Source: Roseateles toxinivorans | GTDB taxonomy: Bacteria; Pseudomonadota; Gammaproteobacteria; Burkholderiales; Burkholderiaceae_C | Reading direction: 5' to 3' | NCBI GenBank assembly: GCA_945898095.1 | Contig: CAMDHE010000010.1 | Span: forward strand, 1-64,000 | DNA length: 64,000 nt | Part shown: one piece after another, positions 41,233 through 50,025 of the stretch | Layout of the letters: each line of letters opens with the position of its first letter | How positions within the stretch are numbered: position 1 is the first letter of the stretch | The notes under the pieces: model-generated | What the model was told of the DNA's origin: nothing | Seen by the model: only the letters and a program-made list of their open reading frames with translations | Database searches by the model: none | Program-made: the position numbers and the translations under genes

Positions 41233-41785
41233 CGACAGGCGCCTCCTGTTCGACCGGCTGGACGCGCAACTGCTCGGTCTTGATGAATTGGAACAGGTCG
41301 CGATAAGCGCGGCCGGAGCGGTTCTCGGGTGCCACTGCCGCATCCTTGCGCGCGGCACGCACCAGACTGCGCAATTGCTGGACGTCGATGCCTTCATGCT
41401 GTTCGATGAACTCCTGCATTGCCGAATCATCGGCGAGCAATTGTTCACGCCACCGTTCGCTCTGATGCAAGGCCAGACTGTCCTTGGCATGGCCGAGCTT
41501 GAATGAAGCCACTGCCTGGCGCAGCGGTTCGGCATCGATGCGGCGCATCAGCTTGCCGATGTATTGCAACTGCCGCCTGCGACCCTCGTGGGCGGTGATC
41601 TTCTTGGCTGCACGTACAGCATCAAGCAGGATTTCCGGCAAGCCCAGCGGTTCCAGGCGGTTTGCGGGCATGGTCAGCAGGTCTTCGCCGAGCGACTGCA
41701 GCTCATGGCTTTCCTGTTTTTTCTGGGTTTTACTGGGACGCTCGAATTCATCGTCGCCGGCGTACATATCTTCTTGTGTTCTCAT
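41225..41785 (-). CDS. darP: Ribosome-associated protein DarP (YjgA, DUF615)
   Basis: 186 residues from ATG 41785 (MRTQEDMYAGDDEFERPSKT); open codons upstream are not family-like. SKTQKKQESHELQSLGEDLL, RREGRRRQLQYIGKLMR-type helix (EGRRRQLQYIGKLMR) and a C-terminal NRSGRAYRDLFQFIK are the family blocks. DarP helps late 50S assembly near the peptidyl transferase centre. It is divergent from pmbA, the common arrangement. Confidence 0.92.
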   Translation of the reverse strand: MRTQEDMYAGDDEFERPSKTQKKQESHELQSLGEDLLTMPANRLEPLGLPEILLDAVRAAKKITAHEGRRRQLQYIGKLMRRIDAEPLRQAVASFKLGHAKDSLALHQSERWREQLLADDSAMQEFIEQHEGIDVQQLRSLVRAARKDAAVAPENRSGRAYRDLFQFIKTEQLRVQPVEQEAPVDE

Positions 41786-42052
41786 GGAGGCTCTTCGGCT
41801 GACGGATCGGGCGGTTTGCTGAATCTTTGCGGGTTGATCGAGTTGAGAATGCGCGATCAAGCATGATGGCGCACGCTGCTGTGCAGCGACTCGTATGATT
41901 GTCCCTCAGTTCTATGCTGTGGCCATTGCGCCAGCCTTGCTAGGGCTTGTGCAAATCCGCGCCAGCCAGGCGCAGCTGCAAAGCGTGGTCGCCGGCATGC
42001 CGAACTGGCACAATTTTGCGCAAGCCCAATTCACCTTACTGTTTACCTATTC

Positions 42053-43456
42053 ATGACCAAGCCAGCATCAGTCTCCGCCCCGCCAACTGTCAATTCGTCA
42101 GACAGCGGCTTTGCCTACCGCCAGGAACAGTTTCAGCAACTGGTCGAACTGGTGCTGGCCGAGGCCAAGCGACTGGGGGCCAGTGATGCAGGCGTCGAAG
42201 TTTCGGAGGGCTGTGGCCTGTCGGTGTCGACGCGCATGGGCGAGCTCGAAAACGTTGAGCGAAATCGCGACAAGTCGATCGGCGTTTCGGTCTATGTCGG
42301 TCAGCGACGCGGCAATGCCAGCAGTTCGGACTTCTCCACCAAGGCCTTGCAGGACACGGTGCGCGCTGCTTTCGACATTGCCCGCTTTACGGCCGAGGAT
42401 TCATTCGCCGGTCTGCCTGATGCCGAGGATCTGTCGCTCGACCCGGCCAGCCGTCCTGAGCTCGATTTGTTCTTTCCTTGGACTATCGACGCACAGGGCG
42501 CTGCCGCGATGGCGCTGCGCTGCGAAGACGCGGCCTTCGCCACCGACCGACGTATCGCCAACAGCGAAGGCGCTGCGGTCTCGGCCCAGCAGTCGCATTT
42601 CTACATGGGCAACAGCCGCGGCTTTCGCGGCGGTTATGCCAGCTCCAGGCATTCAATCTCGGTCGCACCGATCGCCGGTCGCGGCGCGCAAATGCAGCGC
42701 GACTCCTGGTATAGCTCGATGCGCGATGCGCAGGATCTGGCCCCGCCCGAAGCTGTCGGCCGTTATGCCGCCGAGCGCGCGCTGGCCAGGTTGAAGTCGC
42801 GCAAAGTCGACACTGCCGAGGTGCCTGTGCTGTTTGAGAGCACTGTGGCGGCCGGTTTGCTCGGCGCCTTGGTCCAGGCCACCAGCGGCGGCGCGCTCTA
42901 TCGCCGCACCACCTTTATGCTCGACAGTCTGGGCCAATCTGTGCTGGCCCCGCATATCGACATTGACGAAGATCCGCATGTGTCCAAGGGCAAGGGGAGT
43001 TCGCCGTTCGATGATGAAGGCGTTGTCACGAAAGCCCGCAAGGTCGTCGATGCCGGCGTTCTGCAGGGCTATTTTCTATCGACCTACTCGGCGCGCAAGC
43101 TCGGCATGCGCACCACCGGTCATGCCGGCGGCTCGCACAATCTGCAGATGACCAGTCGGCTGACCGCGCCTGGTGATGATTTGAAAACCATGCTGCGGCG
43201 CCTTGGACGCGGGCTGTTCGTGACGGAGTTGATGGGGCAGGGCGTCAACTATGTGACTGGCGACTACTCGCGCGGCGCCAGTGGTTTCTGGGTCGAGGAT
43301 GGAGAAATCGCCTTCCCGGTCCATGAAGTGACGATTGCCGGCAACCTGGGCGAGATGTTCAAGAACATCATCGGTATCGGCAATGACCGCTATACCTTCG
43401 GCGCCAAGACCGTCGGTTCAGTGCTGTTGTCGCGGATGAAATTGGCCGGGAGCTGA
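42053..43456 (+). CDS. pmbA: Metalloprotease-related protein PmbA (TldE)
   Basis: 467 residues. GCGLSVSTRMGELENVERNR, NASSSDFSTKALQDTVRAAF, the mid-block STYSARKLGMRTTGHAGG and the end GNDRYTFGAKTVGSVLLSRM are the TldD/PmbA set. PmbA is the partner without the catalytic zinc motif; TldD supplies it. The pair matures peptides such as microcin B17 and CcdA. Divergent from darP with 267 nt between, in which I see no gene. Confidence 0.94.
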   Translation: MTKPASVSAPPTVNSSDSGFAYRQEQFQQLVELVLAEAKRLGASDAGVEVSEGCGLSVSTRMGELENVERNRDKSIGVSVYVGQRRGNASSSDFSTKALQDTVRAAFDIARFTAEDSFAGLPDAEDLSLDPASRPELDLFFPWTIDAQGAAAMALRCEDAAFATDRRIANSEGAAVSAQQSHFYMGNSRGFRGGYASSRHSISVAPIAGRGAQMQRDSWYSSMRDAQDLAPPEAVGRYAAERALARLKSRKVDTAEVPVLFESTVAAGLLGALVQATSGGALYRRTTFMLDSLGQSVLAPHIDIDEDPHVSKGKGSSPFDDEGVVTKARKVVDAGVLQGYFLSTYSARKLGMRTTGHAGGSHNLQMTSRLTAPGDDLKTMLRRLGRGLFVTELMGQGVNYVTGDYSRGASGFWVEDGEIAFPVHEVTIAGNLGEMFKNIIGIGNDRYTFGAKTVGSVLLSRMKLAGS

Positions 43457-43565
43457 TGCCCAGCGGCCATCCGTCGCGCGGGTTTGCCCCAAGCGCCAAG
43501 GCTTTGCACATCCATAGAATGAGTGGTCGCAGGATTTGAGCTGCGCATTCAATCGAGGAGATCCT

Positions 43566-44648
43566 ATGCAACGTCGTTCATTCGTTAATCATGCCGGTAT
43601 AGCAGGTGTGCTGGCAGCGGGCATGGCACCCGCAATCGTGCATGCTCAGGCAACGCTTCGCTGGCGCCTTGCTTCGAGCTTTCCGAAGTCGCTTGACACC
43701 TTGTTCGGTGTCGCTGATGTGTTTGCCAAGAAGGTCAGTGACATGACTGGCGGCAAGTTCGTCATCACCACCCATGCTGCCGGCGAGTTGATGCCGGCCT
43801 TCGGTGTTCTGGATGGCGTATCGAACGGTACCGTCGAAATGGCGGGAACTGCTCCCTATTATTTCTTCGGAAAGGACCCGACCTACGCGCTCGACTGCGC
43901 GATCCCCTTCGGATTGAACAGCCGTCAGATGACGGCCTGGTTGTACGAGGGCAACGGCTTGAAGCTGATGCGCGAGTTCTATGCCAAGGTAGGCATCGTC
44001 AACTTTCCGATGGGTAACACCGGTGCGCAGATGGGCGGTTGGTTCCGCAAGGAAATCAAGTCGGTTGCCGATCTGAAGGGCTTGAAGTTCCGCATCGGCG
44101 GCTTCGGCGGCAAGGTACTGGAGTCGCTCGGGGTCGTGGCGCAGAACATTCCGGGTGGCGAAATCTACCAGGCGCTTGAAAAAGGCACGATTGATGCTGC
44201 TGAATGGGTTGGCCCCTATGACGACCTGAAGCTTGGCTTGAACAAGGTGGCGCCGCATTACTACTATCCCGGTTTCTGGGAGGTCGGCCCGAATCTGTCG
44301 CTGTATGTGAACCAGAAAGCCTATGAGGGACTGTCAGGCGAGTACAAAGCCATCATCGAGGCGGCAGCAGCCTATGCGCATACCGACATGCAGGCCAGGT
44401 ACGACTACAGGAACCCAACGGCGCTCAGGACCCTGGTGAGCCAGGGCGCCAAGCTGCATGCCTTCCCCAAGGATGTCATGTCGGCAGCGTTCAAATCTGC
44501 CGAGCAGGTCTACAGCGACCTGAGCAACTCCAATCCAGCCTGGAAGAAGATCTACGCTGACTATTCCAACTACCGTCGCGAAGCCAATCTGTGGTTCCGG
44601 TTTGCCGAGGCGACGGCGGATGACTTCATGCAGTCGCAAAAGCTCTGA
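43566..44648 (+). CDS. TRAP transporter substrate-binding protein (DctP family)
   Basis: 360 residues from ATG 43566, with GAGGAG 6 nt before. The leader MQRRSFVNHAGIAGVLAAGM has twin arginines and may use the Tat path; cleavage is after VHAQ. The family carboxylate-binding arginine region is in LKGLKFRIGGFGGKVLESLG, and YQALEKGTIDAAEWVGPYDD is the usual late block. This subgroup (WRLASSFPKSLDTLFG) binds keto acids or aromatic carboxylates rather than C4-dicarboxylates in known cases. A strong terminator follows. Its permease genes face it on the other strand. Confidence 0.93.
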   Translation: MQRRSFVNHAGIAGVLAAGMAPAIVHAQATLRWRLASSFPKSLDTLFGVADVFAKKVSDMTGGKFVITTHAAGELMPAFGVLDGVSNGTVEMAGTAPYYFFGKDPTYALDCAIPFGLNSRQMTAWLYEGNGLKLMREFYAKVGIVNFPMGNTGAQMGGWFRKEIKSVADLKGLKFRIGGFGGKVLESLGVVAQNIPGGEIYQALEKGTIDAAEWVGPYDDLKLGLNKVAPHYYYPGFWEVGPNLSLYVNQKAYEGLSGEYKAIIEAAAAYAHTDMQARYDYRNPTALRTLVSQGAKLHAFPKDVMSAAFKSAEQVYSDLSNSNPAWKKIYADYSNYRREANLWFRFAEATADDFMQSQKL

Positions 44649-44669
44649 TATCCCTACGAGCCCAGTCAT

Positions 44670-44697
44670 AAAAAACCCCGCGACAGCGGGGTTTTTT
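44670..44697. terminator. Bidirectional Rho-independent terminator
   Basis: AAAAAACCCCGC at 44670-44681 and GCGGGGTTTTTT at 44686-44697 form a 12-bp stem with loop GACA. The A and T tracts serve both strands. It lies 21 nt after the TRAP binding-protein gene and 20 nt after the end of the convergent permease gene. Confidence 0.92.
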
Positions 44698-44717
44698 ACG
44701 TCGGATGCCGGACAGCC

Positions 44718-46466
44718 TCAGGGCTTCTTCGCCTGGTCGTTCTTCATAGCTTCCATCAGACCCTTCATCGGGTCTTCTCTTTCTTCCTCAGCCGGGGTGG
44801 CACCCGAAGCTCCTGGCGCAGCGGCATCGACCTGCTCAGTTCTTGGTGCCTTCGGTGCCGCCTGCATTTCCTGGAAAACCTTTTCAGCGTCTATGGTGGT
44901 CTCTTTGCCCAGACCGCTGGACACCAGCGCGGGGAAGGCGATGATCAGGCCGACCATCACGACCTGGATCACGACGAAGGGTACCGCGCCCCAGTAGATC
45001 TGCTCGATGGTGATCTTCTTGATCGGCATCTTGGTCACTTTGTCGGTGTAATCCTCGGCAGGTGCAACGCTGCGAAGATAGAACAGCGCAAAGCCGAAAG
45101 GCGGATGCATGAACGAAGTCTGCATATTGACTGCCAGCAATACCCCAAACCAGACCAGGTCGATGCCGAGCTTTTCTGCCACCGGTCCGATCAAGGGGAT
45201 GATGATGAAAGCGAGCTCGAAAAAGTCCAGGAAAAAGGCCAGGACAAAGACCAGGATATTCACGACGATCAGGAATCCCAGTTGCCCGCCGGGCAGGCCG
45301 GTCAGCAGATGTTCAACCCATTTGGGCCCGTCGACACCCTGGAACGCCAGGCTGAATACGGTGGCGCCGATCAGGATGAAGAGCACGAAACAGGAGAGCT
45401 TCATGGTCGAATCCATCGCCTGGCGAATCAGTTTCAGGTTGATGCGTCCGCGCATCAAGGCCATCACCAAAGCGCCTGTAGACCCCATCGCCCCACCTTC
45501 AGTGGGTGTTGCAATTCCCAGGAAAATGGTCCCGAGGACGAGGAAAATCAACGCCAAGGGCGGAATCAAGACAAAAGTGACCCGCTCGGCCATGCGCGAG
45601 AGCATTCCGAGGCCGGTCAGTTTGTTCAGCAACGAGGCAATGAAGGCAAAACCCACGCCGACGCACATCGAGGTCACGATCATTTCGTCGAGCGGCGTTC
45701 CATCAGGCCTGGACTTGGCAAAGCTGAGGGCTGCAGCCACCGAAAGCACTACCAGGACACACAGCGAGCGCAGGCCCGATGTGCCATCGTCCTCGCGGAT
45801 CGTCCTTGCCTCAGTCGGCAATGCCGGCACCCATTGCGGGCGCAAGAGGCTGACCATCAGGATATAGCCGATATAGAGGGCGGTCAGAATGAAGCCGGGG
45901 ATGAACGCGCCCTTGTACAGGTCGCCGACGCTCTTGCCCAACTGGTCGGCCAGCACGATCAGCACCAACGATGGCGGAATGATCTGCGCCAAAGTGCCCG
46001 AGGCGGCGATCACGCCACCTGCGACGCGCCGGTCGTAGCCATAGCGCAGCATGATTGGCAGAGAGATCAAGCCCATCGAGATCACCGATGCGGCCACTAC
46101 GCCGGTGGTGGCCGCAAGCATCGCGCCGACCAGAATCACTGCGTAAGCCAGACCGCCGCGGATCGGTCCGAAAAGCTGTCCGATCGTATCCAGCAGGTCT
46201 TCCGCCATGCCCGATCGTTCCAGGATCAAGCCCATGAAGGTGAAGAACGGGATCGCCAGCAGCGTGTCGTTCTGCATGATGCCGAACATTCGCAAGGGCA
46301 GGCTTTGCAGGAAAGCCGGTTGGATCATTCCGAGTTCGACGCCGACAAAGCCGAAGAACAGCCCGCAAGCGGCGAGCGAAAAAGCGACCGCGTAACCAAA
46401 CATCAGGAAGAGGATCAGCGACGCGAACATGATCGGCGCCATATTGGCGATCAGGAACTCATTCAT
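44718..46466 (-). CDS. TRAP transporter large permease (DctM family) with C-terminal tail
   Basis: 582 residues, about 150 more than classical DctM. About 12-14 membrane segments; family blocks PFFTFMGLILERSGMAEDLL, GVVAASVISMGLISLPIML and GIATPTEGGAMGSTGALVMA are present. There is extra length between the helices (an inserted loop near 215-260) and a 65-residue hydrophilic Ala/Glu/Lys-rich tail after the last helix. It moves the substrate across the inner membrane with sodium. Start overlaps the small permease stop by 4 nt. Confidence 0.93.
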   Translation of the reverse strand: MNEFLIANMAPIMFASLILFLMFGYAVAFSLAACGLFFGFVGVELGMIQPAFLQSLPLRMFGIMQNDTLLAIPFFTFMGLILERSGMAEDLLDTIGQLFGPIRGGLAYAVILVGAMLAATTGVVAASVISMGLISLPIMLRYGYDRRVAGGVIAASGTLAQIIPPSLVLIVLADQLGKSVGDLYKGAFIPGFILTALYIGYILMVSLLRPQWVPALPTEARTIREDDGTSGLRSLCVLVVLSVAAALSFAKSRPDGTPLDEMIVTSMCVGVGFAFIASLLNKLTGLGMLSRMAERVTFVLIPPLALIFLVLGTIFLGIATPTEGGAMGSTGALVMALMRGRINLKLIRQAMDSTMKLSCFVLFILIGATVFSLAFQGVDGPKWVEHLLTGLPGGQLGFLIVVNILVFVLAFFLDFFELAFIIIPLIGPVAEKLGIDLVWFGVLLAVNMQTSFMHPPFGFALFYLRSVAPAEDYTDKVTKMPIKKITIEQIYWGAVPFVVIQVVMVGLIIAFPALVSSGLGKETTIDAEKVFQEMQAAPKAPRTEQVDAAAPGASGATPAEEEREDPMKGLMEAMKNDQAKKP

Positions 46467-47080
46467 TTCTTCACTCCCATCAATGCGGCGTCACGGGCAG
46501 AGACTTCTTTTTCCAGCAAGAACGCTGCCAGTTCTTCCTCGGGCGTCTTGGCGCCGAATTTCTTGCTCGGGTCAGGGATGCGCCCTTGTAGATAGGCGAT
46601 GCGTTTGATCAGTTCGGACAAGGCTTGAACACCGAGCAGTAACATTCCTGCGGGGAGCAAGGCAAACACCGGCCAACGTATCAGTCCACCGGAGTTGGAC
46701 GACATTTCCTGGGTGACGAAGGCGTTGATCACCAAGGGCATGGCCAGTTTGATGATGAAGCAAACGAAGGGCAACAGGAAAACGCAGATACCCACGATGT
46801 CGATCCAGATCTGAGTGCGCTTGGAGAAGCGGCCCGAAATCACATCGATCTTGACATGCTCCTGGCGCAGCAATGTGTAGCCGGCTGCCAGCATGAAAAC
46901 AGCGGCAAAAAGATACCACTGGATTTCAAGGTAGGCGTTCGAACTCAGGTTGAAGGCCTTGCGGGAGATCGCGTTGGCGGTGCTGATCAATACCGCAGCC
47001 AGCACCAACCAGGCAACCCAGCGGCCTATGGCATTTGTCATTCGGTCGATCAGCGCCGAAATTTTCAGCAATTCATTCAC
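46463..47080 (-). CDS. TRAP transporter small permease (DctQ family)
   Basis: 205 residues with four membrane helices; WVAWLVLAAVLISTANAISR and a conserved tryptophan in LEIQWYLFAAVFMLAAGYTL fit DctQ. The C-terminal 50 residues are hydrophilic, longer than usual. It complexes with DctM. ATGA overlap joins it to the large permease gene. Confidence 0.9.
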   Translation of the reverse strand: MNELLKISALIDRMTNAIGRWVAWLVLAAVLISTANAISRKAFNLSSNAYLEIQWYLFAAVFMLAAGYTLLRQEHVKIDVISGRFSKRTQIWIDIVGICVFLLPFVCFIIKLAMPLVINAFVTQEMSSNSGGLIRWPVFALLPAGMLLLGVQALSELIKRIAYLQGRIPDPSKKFGAKTPEEELAAFLLEKEVSARDAALMGVKK

Positions 47081-47150
47081 GGTAGTCTCCTCGGTTCTTT
47101 TTGAAAATCCGGGCTGCGGTCAATGTGCCGCAATTCTTGTAAAACAGAAA

Positions 47151-47492
47151 TCAGAGCTGGCAGGCGGCCGAATACAACTTGGTCGAACGCGCGCCAGAAC
47201 GGCAAAAAGCCAGGATCGGCTTGGGCAATTTTTCGAGCAACAAGCCGAACAAGGCGATTTCTTCCGGCGATTGATAGGCCCCGTTTACCGGCAGGTGCCT
47301 GTACTCCAAGCCGGCTGCAATGGCTGCCGCCTCGATTTCCGCGCTGGCCGGTTGCTGCGGCCCGCCTTCGAGGTCGGGCCGGTTGTTGATGACGCTGCGA
47401 AAACCCGCTGCGGCGGCAGCGGCCATGGCTTCTGGCGCCAATTGTGGCGCCACAGCAAAATCCGGGCTGAGCATCTGGATCGGCAGGTTCAT
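47151..47492 (-). CDS. TIGR01244/DUF442-family phosphatase- or rhodanese-like protein
   Basis: 113 residues, single domain. VAPQLAPEAMAAAAAAGFRS and INNRPDLEG open the fold; the reactive loop is LAFCRSGARSTKLY with Cys97. The family is related to tyrosine phosphatases and occurs fused to Blh metallohydrolases in sulfur detoxification. Here it is solo. It lies 9 nt after the yqeY-like gene. Confidence 0.87.
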   Translation of the reverse strand: MNLPIQMLSPDFAVAPQLAPEAMAAAAAAGFRSVINNRPDLEGGPQQPASAEIEAAAIAAGLEYRHLPVNGAYQSPEEIALFGLLLEKLPKPILAFCRSGARSTKLYSAACQL

Positions 47493-47501
47493 GCTGGGCT
47501 T

Positions 47502-47948
47502 TCAGCGGCTCAAGGCTTGTTTGACTGCAGCGGAGACCAGGGCCATTTCAGCCTTGCCGGCCAGCCTGGTTTTGACTGCGGCCATGACGCGGCCCATGTC
47601 GGCAGCATTGCTGGCACCGAGCTCGGCCACGATGGCAGCCACGGCAGCCTGGGTTTCTTCAGCATTCAAACGCTGCGGCAGATAGGCTTCCAGAACCGGC
47701 AGTTCGGCTGACTCCTTGTCCGCCAGATCCATGCGGCCGGCGGCAGTGAATTGGCTGATCGAGTCCTTGCGTTGCTTGATCAGGCGGTCAACGATGGCGA
47801 TCAAGGCGGCATCATCGACGACCACACGCTCGTCCACTTCCTTTTGCTTTACCGCCGCCAGCAGCATGCGGATCGTCGTCAATTTATCGGCCTCGCGTGC
47901 GCGCATCGCGGCCTTCATGTCTTCGGTGATTCGGTCTTTCAAACTCAT
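47502..47948 (-). CDS. GatB/YqeY domain protein
   Basis: 148 residues. LKDRITEDMKAAMRAREADK, LTTIRMLLAAVKQKEVDER and a C-terminal MGRVMAAVKTRLAGKAEMAL are the YqeY pattern. It resembles the tail domain of the GatB amidotransferase subunit and may help in tRNA-dependent amidation; its role is uncertain. YqeY commonly follows rpsU, as here, although a terminator lies between them. Confidence 0.93.
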   Translation of the reverse strand: MSLKDRITEDMKAAMRAREADKLTTIRMLLAAVKQKEVDERVVVDDAALIAIVDRLIKQRKDSISQFTAAGRMDLADKESAELPVLEAYLPQRLNAEETQAAVAAIVAELGASNAADMGRVMAAVKTRLAGKAEMALVSAAVKQALSR

Positions 47949-48005
47949 TGACAGTCTCCGTGGATCGAGGGGGAGGCGGACCTGTAATTTATCATCCCGG
48001 CAACG

Positions 48006-48039
48006 AAAAAACCCGCAACAGCGTCCTGTGCGGGTTTTT
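48006..48039. terminator. Rho-independent terminator after rpsU
   Basis: An AAAAAACCCGCA arm (48006-48017) and TGCGGGTTTTT (48029-48039) form an 11-bp stem with an 11-nt loop. On the minus strand it lies 120 nt after the rpsU stop and ends in a T tract. It may let some readthrough reach the yqeY-like gene. Confidence 0.85.
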
Positions 48040-48158
48040 ACTGATCATTTGCTGTTCCGGTTGGCGGCTATTCATTCCGCGCGAGAGAACTTTGTTCAGG
48101 GCTTCAAAGAATACGCGCCACTACAGCCATTCCCCTTGAACCCCAGAGCAGCAGGGAA

Positions 48159-48371
48159 TCAGAACAGCTTTTTCGGCAGTTGCATGCTGCGAATGCGTTT
48201 GTAGTTGCGCTTGACGGCGGCTGCCTTCTTGCGCTTGCGCTCAGCCGTAGGCTTCTCATAGAACTCGCGGGCTCGCAAGTCGGTCAGCAAGCCAAGTTTC
48301 TCGATCGTGCGCTTGAAGCGGCGCAGTGCTACATCAAACGGTTCGTTCTCTTTGACGCGAATTGTGGTCAT
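48159..48371 (-). CDS. rpsU: 30S ribosomal protein bS21
   Basis: 70 residues: [20 protein letters not shown], then [20 protein letters not shown] and a lysine/arginine-rich end [16 protein letters not shown] precedes the ATG. It helps 30S subunits select mRNA. The gene stands alone with its own terminator. Confidence 0.98.
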   Translation of the reverse strand: MTTIRVKENEPFDVALRRFKRTIEKLGLLTDLRAREFYEKPTAERKRKKAAAVKRNYKRIRSMQLPKKLF

Positions 48372-48545
48372 GAAAAAGTAATTCCTTCAATAAGCGCTCG
48401 GTGTTCGTTCATACAACTGGTCCAGAATATCGGTGAAAATTCTGAACTGATTGGCTGAAGCGGGTAATCCGGAGTCCGCTTCAAAAAATGTTGCGAATCG
48501 ACGCGCAGGGGTTTGCCAGCAAAGAGGAAGAGTATAGCGGTTAAA

Positions 48546-49763
48546 TCATGAGCTGGGCAAGCCGACCTGCATCGATCTTGCACAAGCTGCGGCGCTAGCC
48601 CAGGCCCATTGAAAGTTGTAGCCACCGAGCCAACCGGTGACATCCACCACTTCGCCGATGAAATACAGGCCTGGCATGCGCTTGCTCTCGAGCGTCTGTG
48701 AACTGAGTTCACGGGTATTGACGCCGCCGCGCATCACTTCGGCTTTGCGCCAGCCTTCGCTGCCGGTCGGGGTCAGCTGCCAGCATTGCAGATCTGCAGC
48801 GAGTTTGAGCAGATCACGGTCCTTGCACTCGGACATAGGGCGACTGCCGTCCATACTCAGCCGAGCCAGCCAGGCTTGTGCCAGGCGTTGCGGCAGCAAA
48901 TCGCTCAATTCATTGCCCAGTTGTCGCCGTGAGCCCTGTTTGGCCGATTGAAGTCGTGCTTCAAGGTCGAGTTCGGGCGCCAGATCGATTTGCAGGGGCT
49001 GGCCCTCGTTCCAAAAGCTCGAGATCTGCAGGATCGCCGGACCGCTCAAACCCCGGTGGGTGAGCAGCAGGTCTTCGGCGAAACGTTCGCGTGACTTGCC
49101 CTGCCCGCAACTCACCACGACGGGCAGGGACAGGCCTGACAGGGCAGAAAAAGCTGACCAGGCTTCGGCATCAAAAGTCAGCGGCACCAGGGCTGGTCGC
49201 GGCGTGACGATGCCATGGCCGAAACGCTTGGCCAGTCGCAGCCCCCAGTCGCTGGCGCCAATTTTCGGGATCGACAAGCCGCCGGTGGCGATCACCAATC
49301 GCTGGGTCCTGATTTGGCCATGGCTGCTGTCGAGTTCGAATCCACCGCTTTCCAGGCTGCGAACATCGGCAACGCTGCAGGGCTGCCAGCGCTGCACAGC
49401 GCCGGCCTTGCATTCGTCCAGCAACATCTGGATGATCTGCTCGCTGGAGCCATCGCAAAACATTTGCCCTTTGTGTTTTTCATGGAAGGCGATGCCATGC
49501 TGGCGGACCAGGGCGATGAAATCCTGACTGCTGTAGCGGGCCAGAGCCGAGCGGCAAAAGGCCGGGTTGTCGGAAAGAAAATTGGCCGGCGAGACATCGC
49601 GGTTGGTGAAGTTGCAGCGACCGCCCCCAGAAATGCGGATTTTTTCGGCCAGCTTGTCGGCATGGTCGATCAGCAGGACTTGCAGGCCTTGCTGCCCGGC
49701 AATGCCGGCACAGAACAGGCCGGCTGCACCAGCGCCGACGACGACGAGATCGAAACTTTGCAT
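48546..49763 (-). CDS. HI0933/YhiN-family flavoprotein (NAD(P)/FAD-dependent oxidoreductase)
   Basis: 405 residues from ATG 49763 (MQSFDLVVVGAGAAGLFCAG). The dinucleotide-binding GxGxxG is at the N-terminus, then KIRISGGGRCNFTNRDVSP, the strongest family mark, and the end block LYFIGEVVDVTGWLGGYNFQ. Members bind FAD; physiological substrate unknown. Divergent from the PAS/GGDEF-like gene, 262 nt apart with no gene seen. Confidence 0.93.
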   Translation of the reverse strand: MQSFDLVVVGAGAAGLFCAGIAGQQGLQVLLIDHADKLAEKIRISGGGRCNFTNRDVSPANFLSDNPAFCRSALARYSSQDFIALVRQHGIAFHEKHKGQMFCDGSSEQIIQMLLDECKAGAVQRWQPCSVADVRSLESGGFELDSSHGQIRTQRLVIATGGLSIPKIGASDWGLRLAKRFGHGIVTPRPALVPLTFDAEAWSAFSALSGLSLPVVVSCGQGKSRERFAEDLLLTHRGLSGPAILQISSFWNEGQPLQIDLAPELDLEARLQSAKQGSRRQLGNELSDLLPQRLAQAWLARLSMDGSRPMSECKDRDLLKLAADLQCWQLTPTGSEGWRKAEVMRGGVNTRELSSQTLESKRMPGLYFIGEVVDVTGWLGGYNFQWAWASAAACARSMQVGLPSS

Positions 49764-50025
49764 TGTGTGAGCAGAATGGCACGCCGCTGCGGCGCAAGCC
49801 TGCATTGTCCGGCAGCAGTCAAGGTTGAGTTCTGTTGATTCAAGGATTGCAGCGAAACCTTGCCCAGCTTCTTCGATAACATGCGATGCTGGATCAACTT
49901 GGGGGTGATTGGCTGGCGCAACCGTCGGTCAGTTGATCCGGCGGGTCTATGCCGAATACAGTCGGTGCATCGCCTGTAGCAATCCGCCTGGGCTGGGTCG
50001 TTGTGCTTGATGTTGTCGAGGATCG

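Noticed and set aside
42010-42026. Sigma-54-like promoter TGGCAC...TTTGC before pmbA
   Set aside because: The GG to GC spacing is 9, not 10, and pmbA is not a typical sigma-54 target.
45105-46595. Long open frame (496 codons) on the plus strand
   Set aside because: It is antisense to the TRAP permease genes, has His/Gln/Asp-rich translation and no recognisable domain: a shadow of biased codons.
47151-47492. CX5R tyrosine-phosphatase signature
   Set aside because: The loop is CRSGARS, with Arg five residues after Cys, closer to a rhodanese-like loop; phosphatase activity is not claimed.
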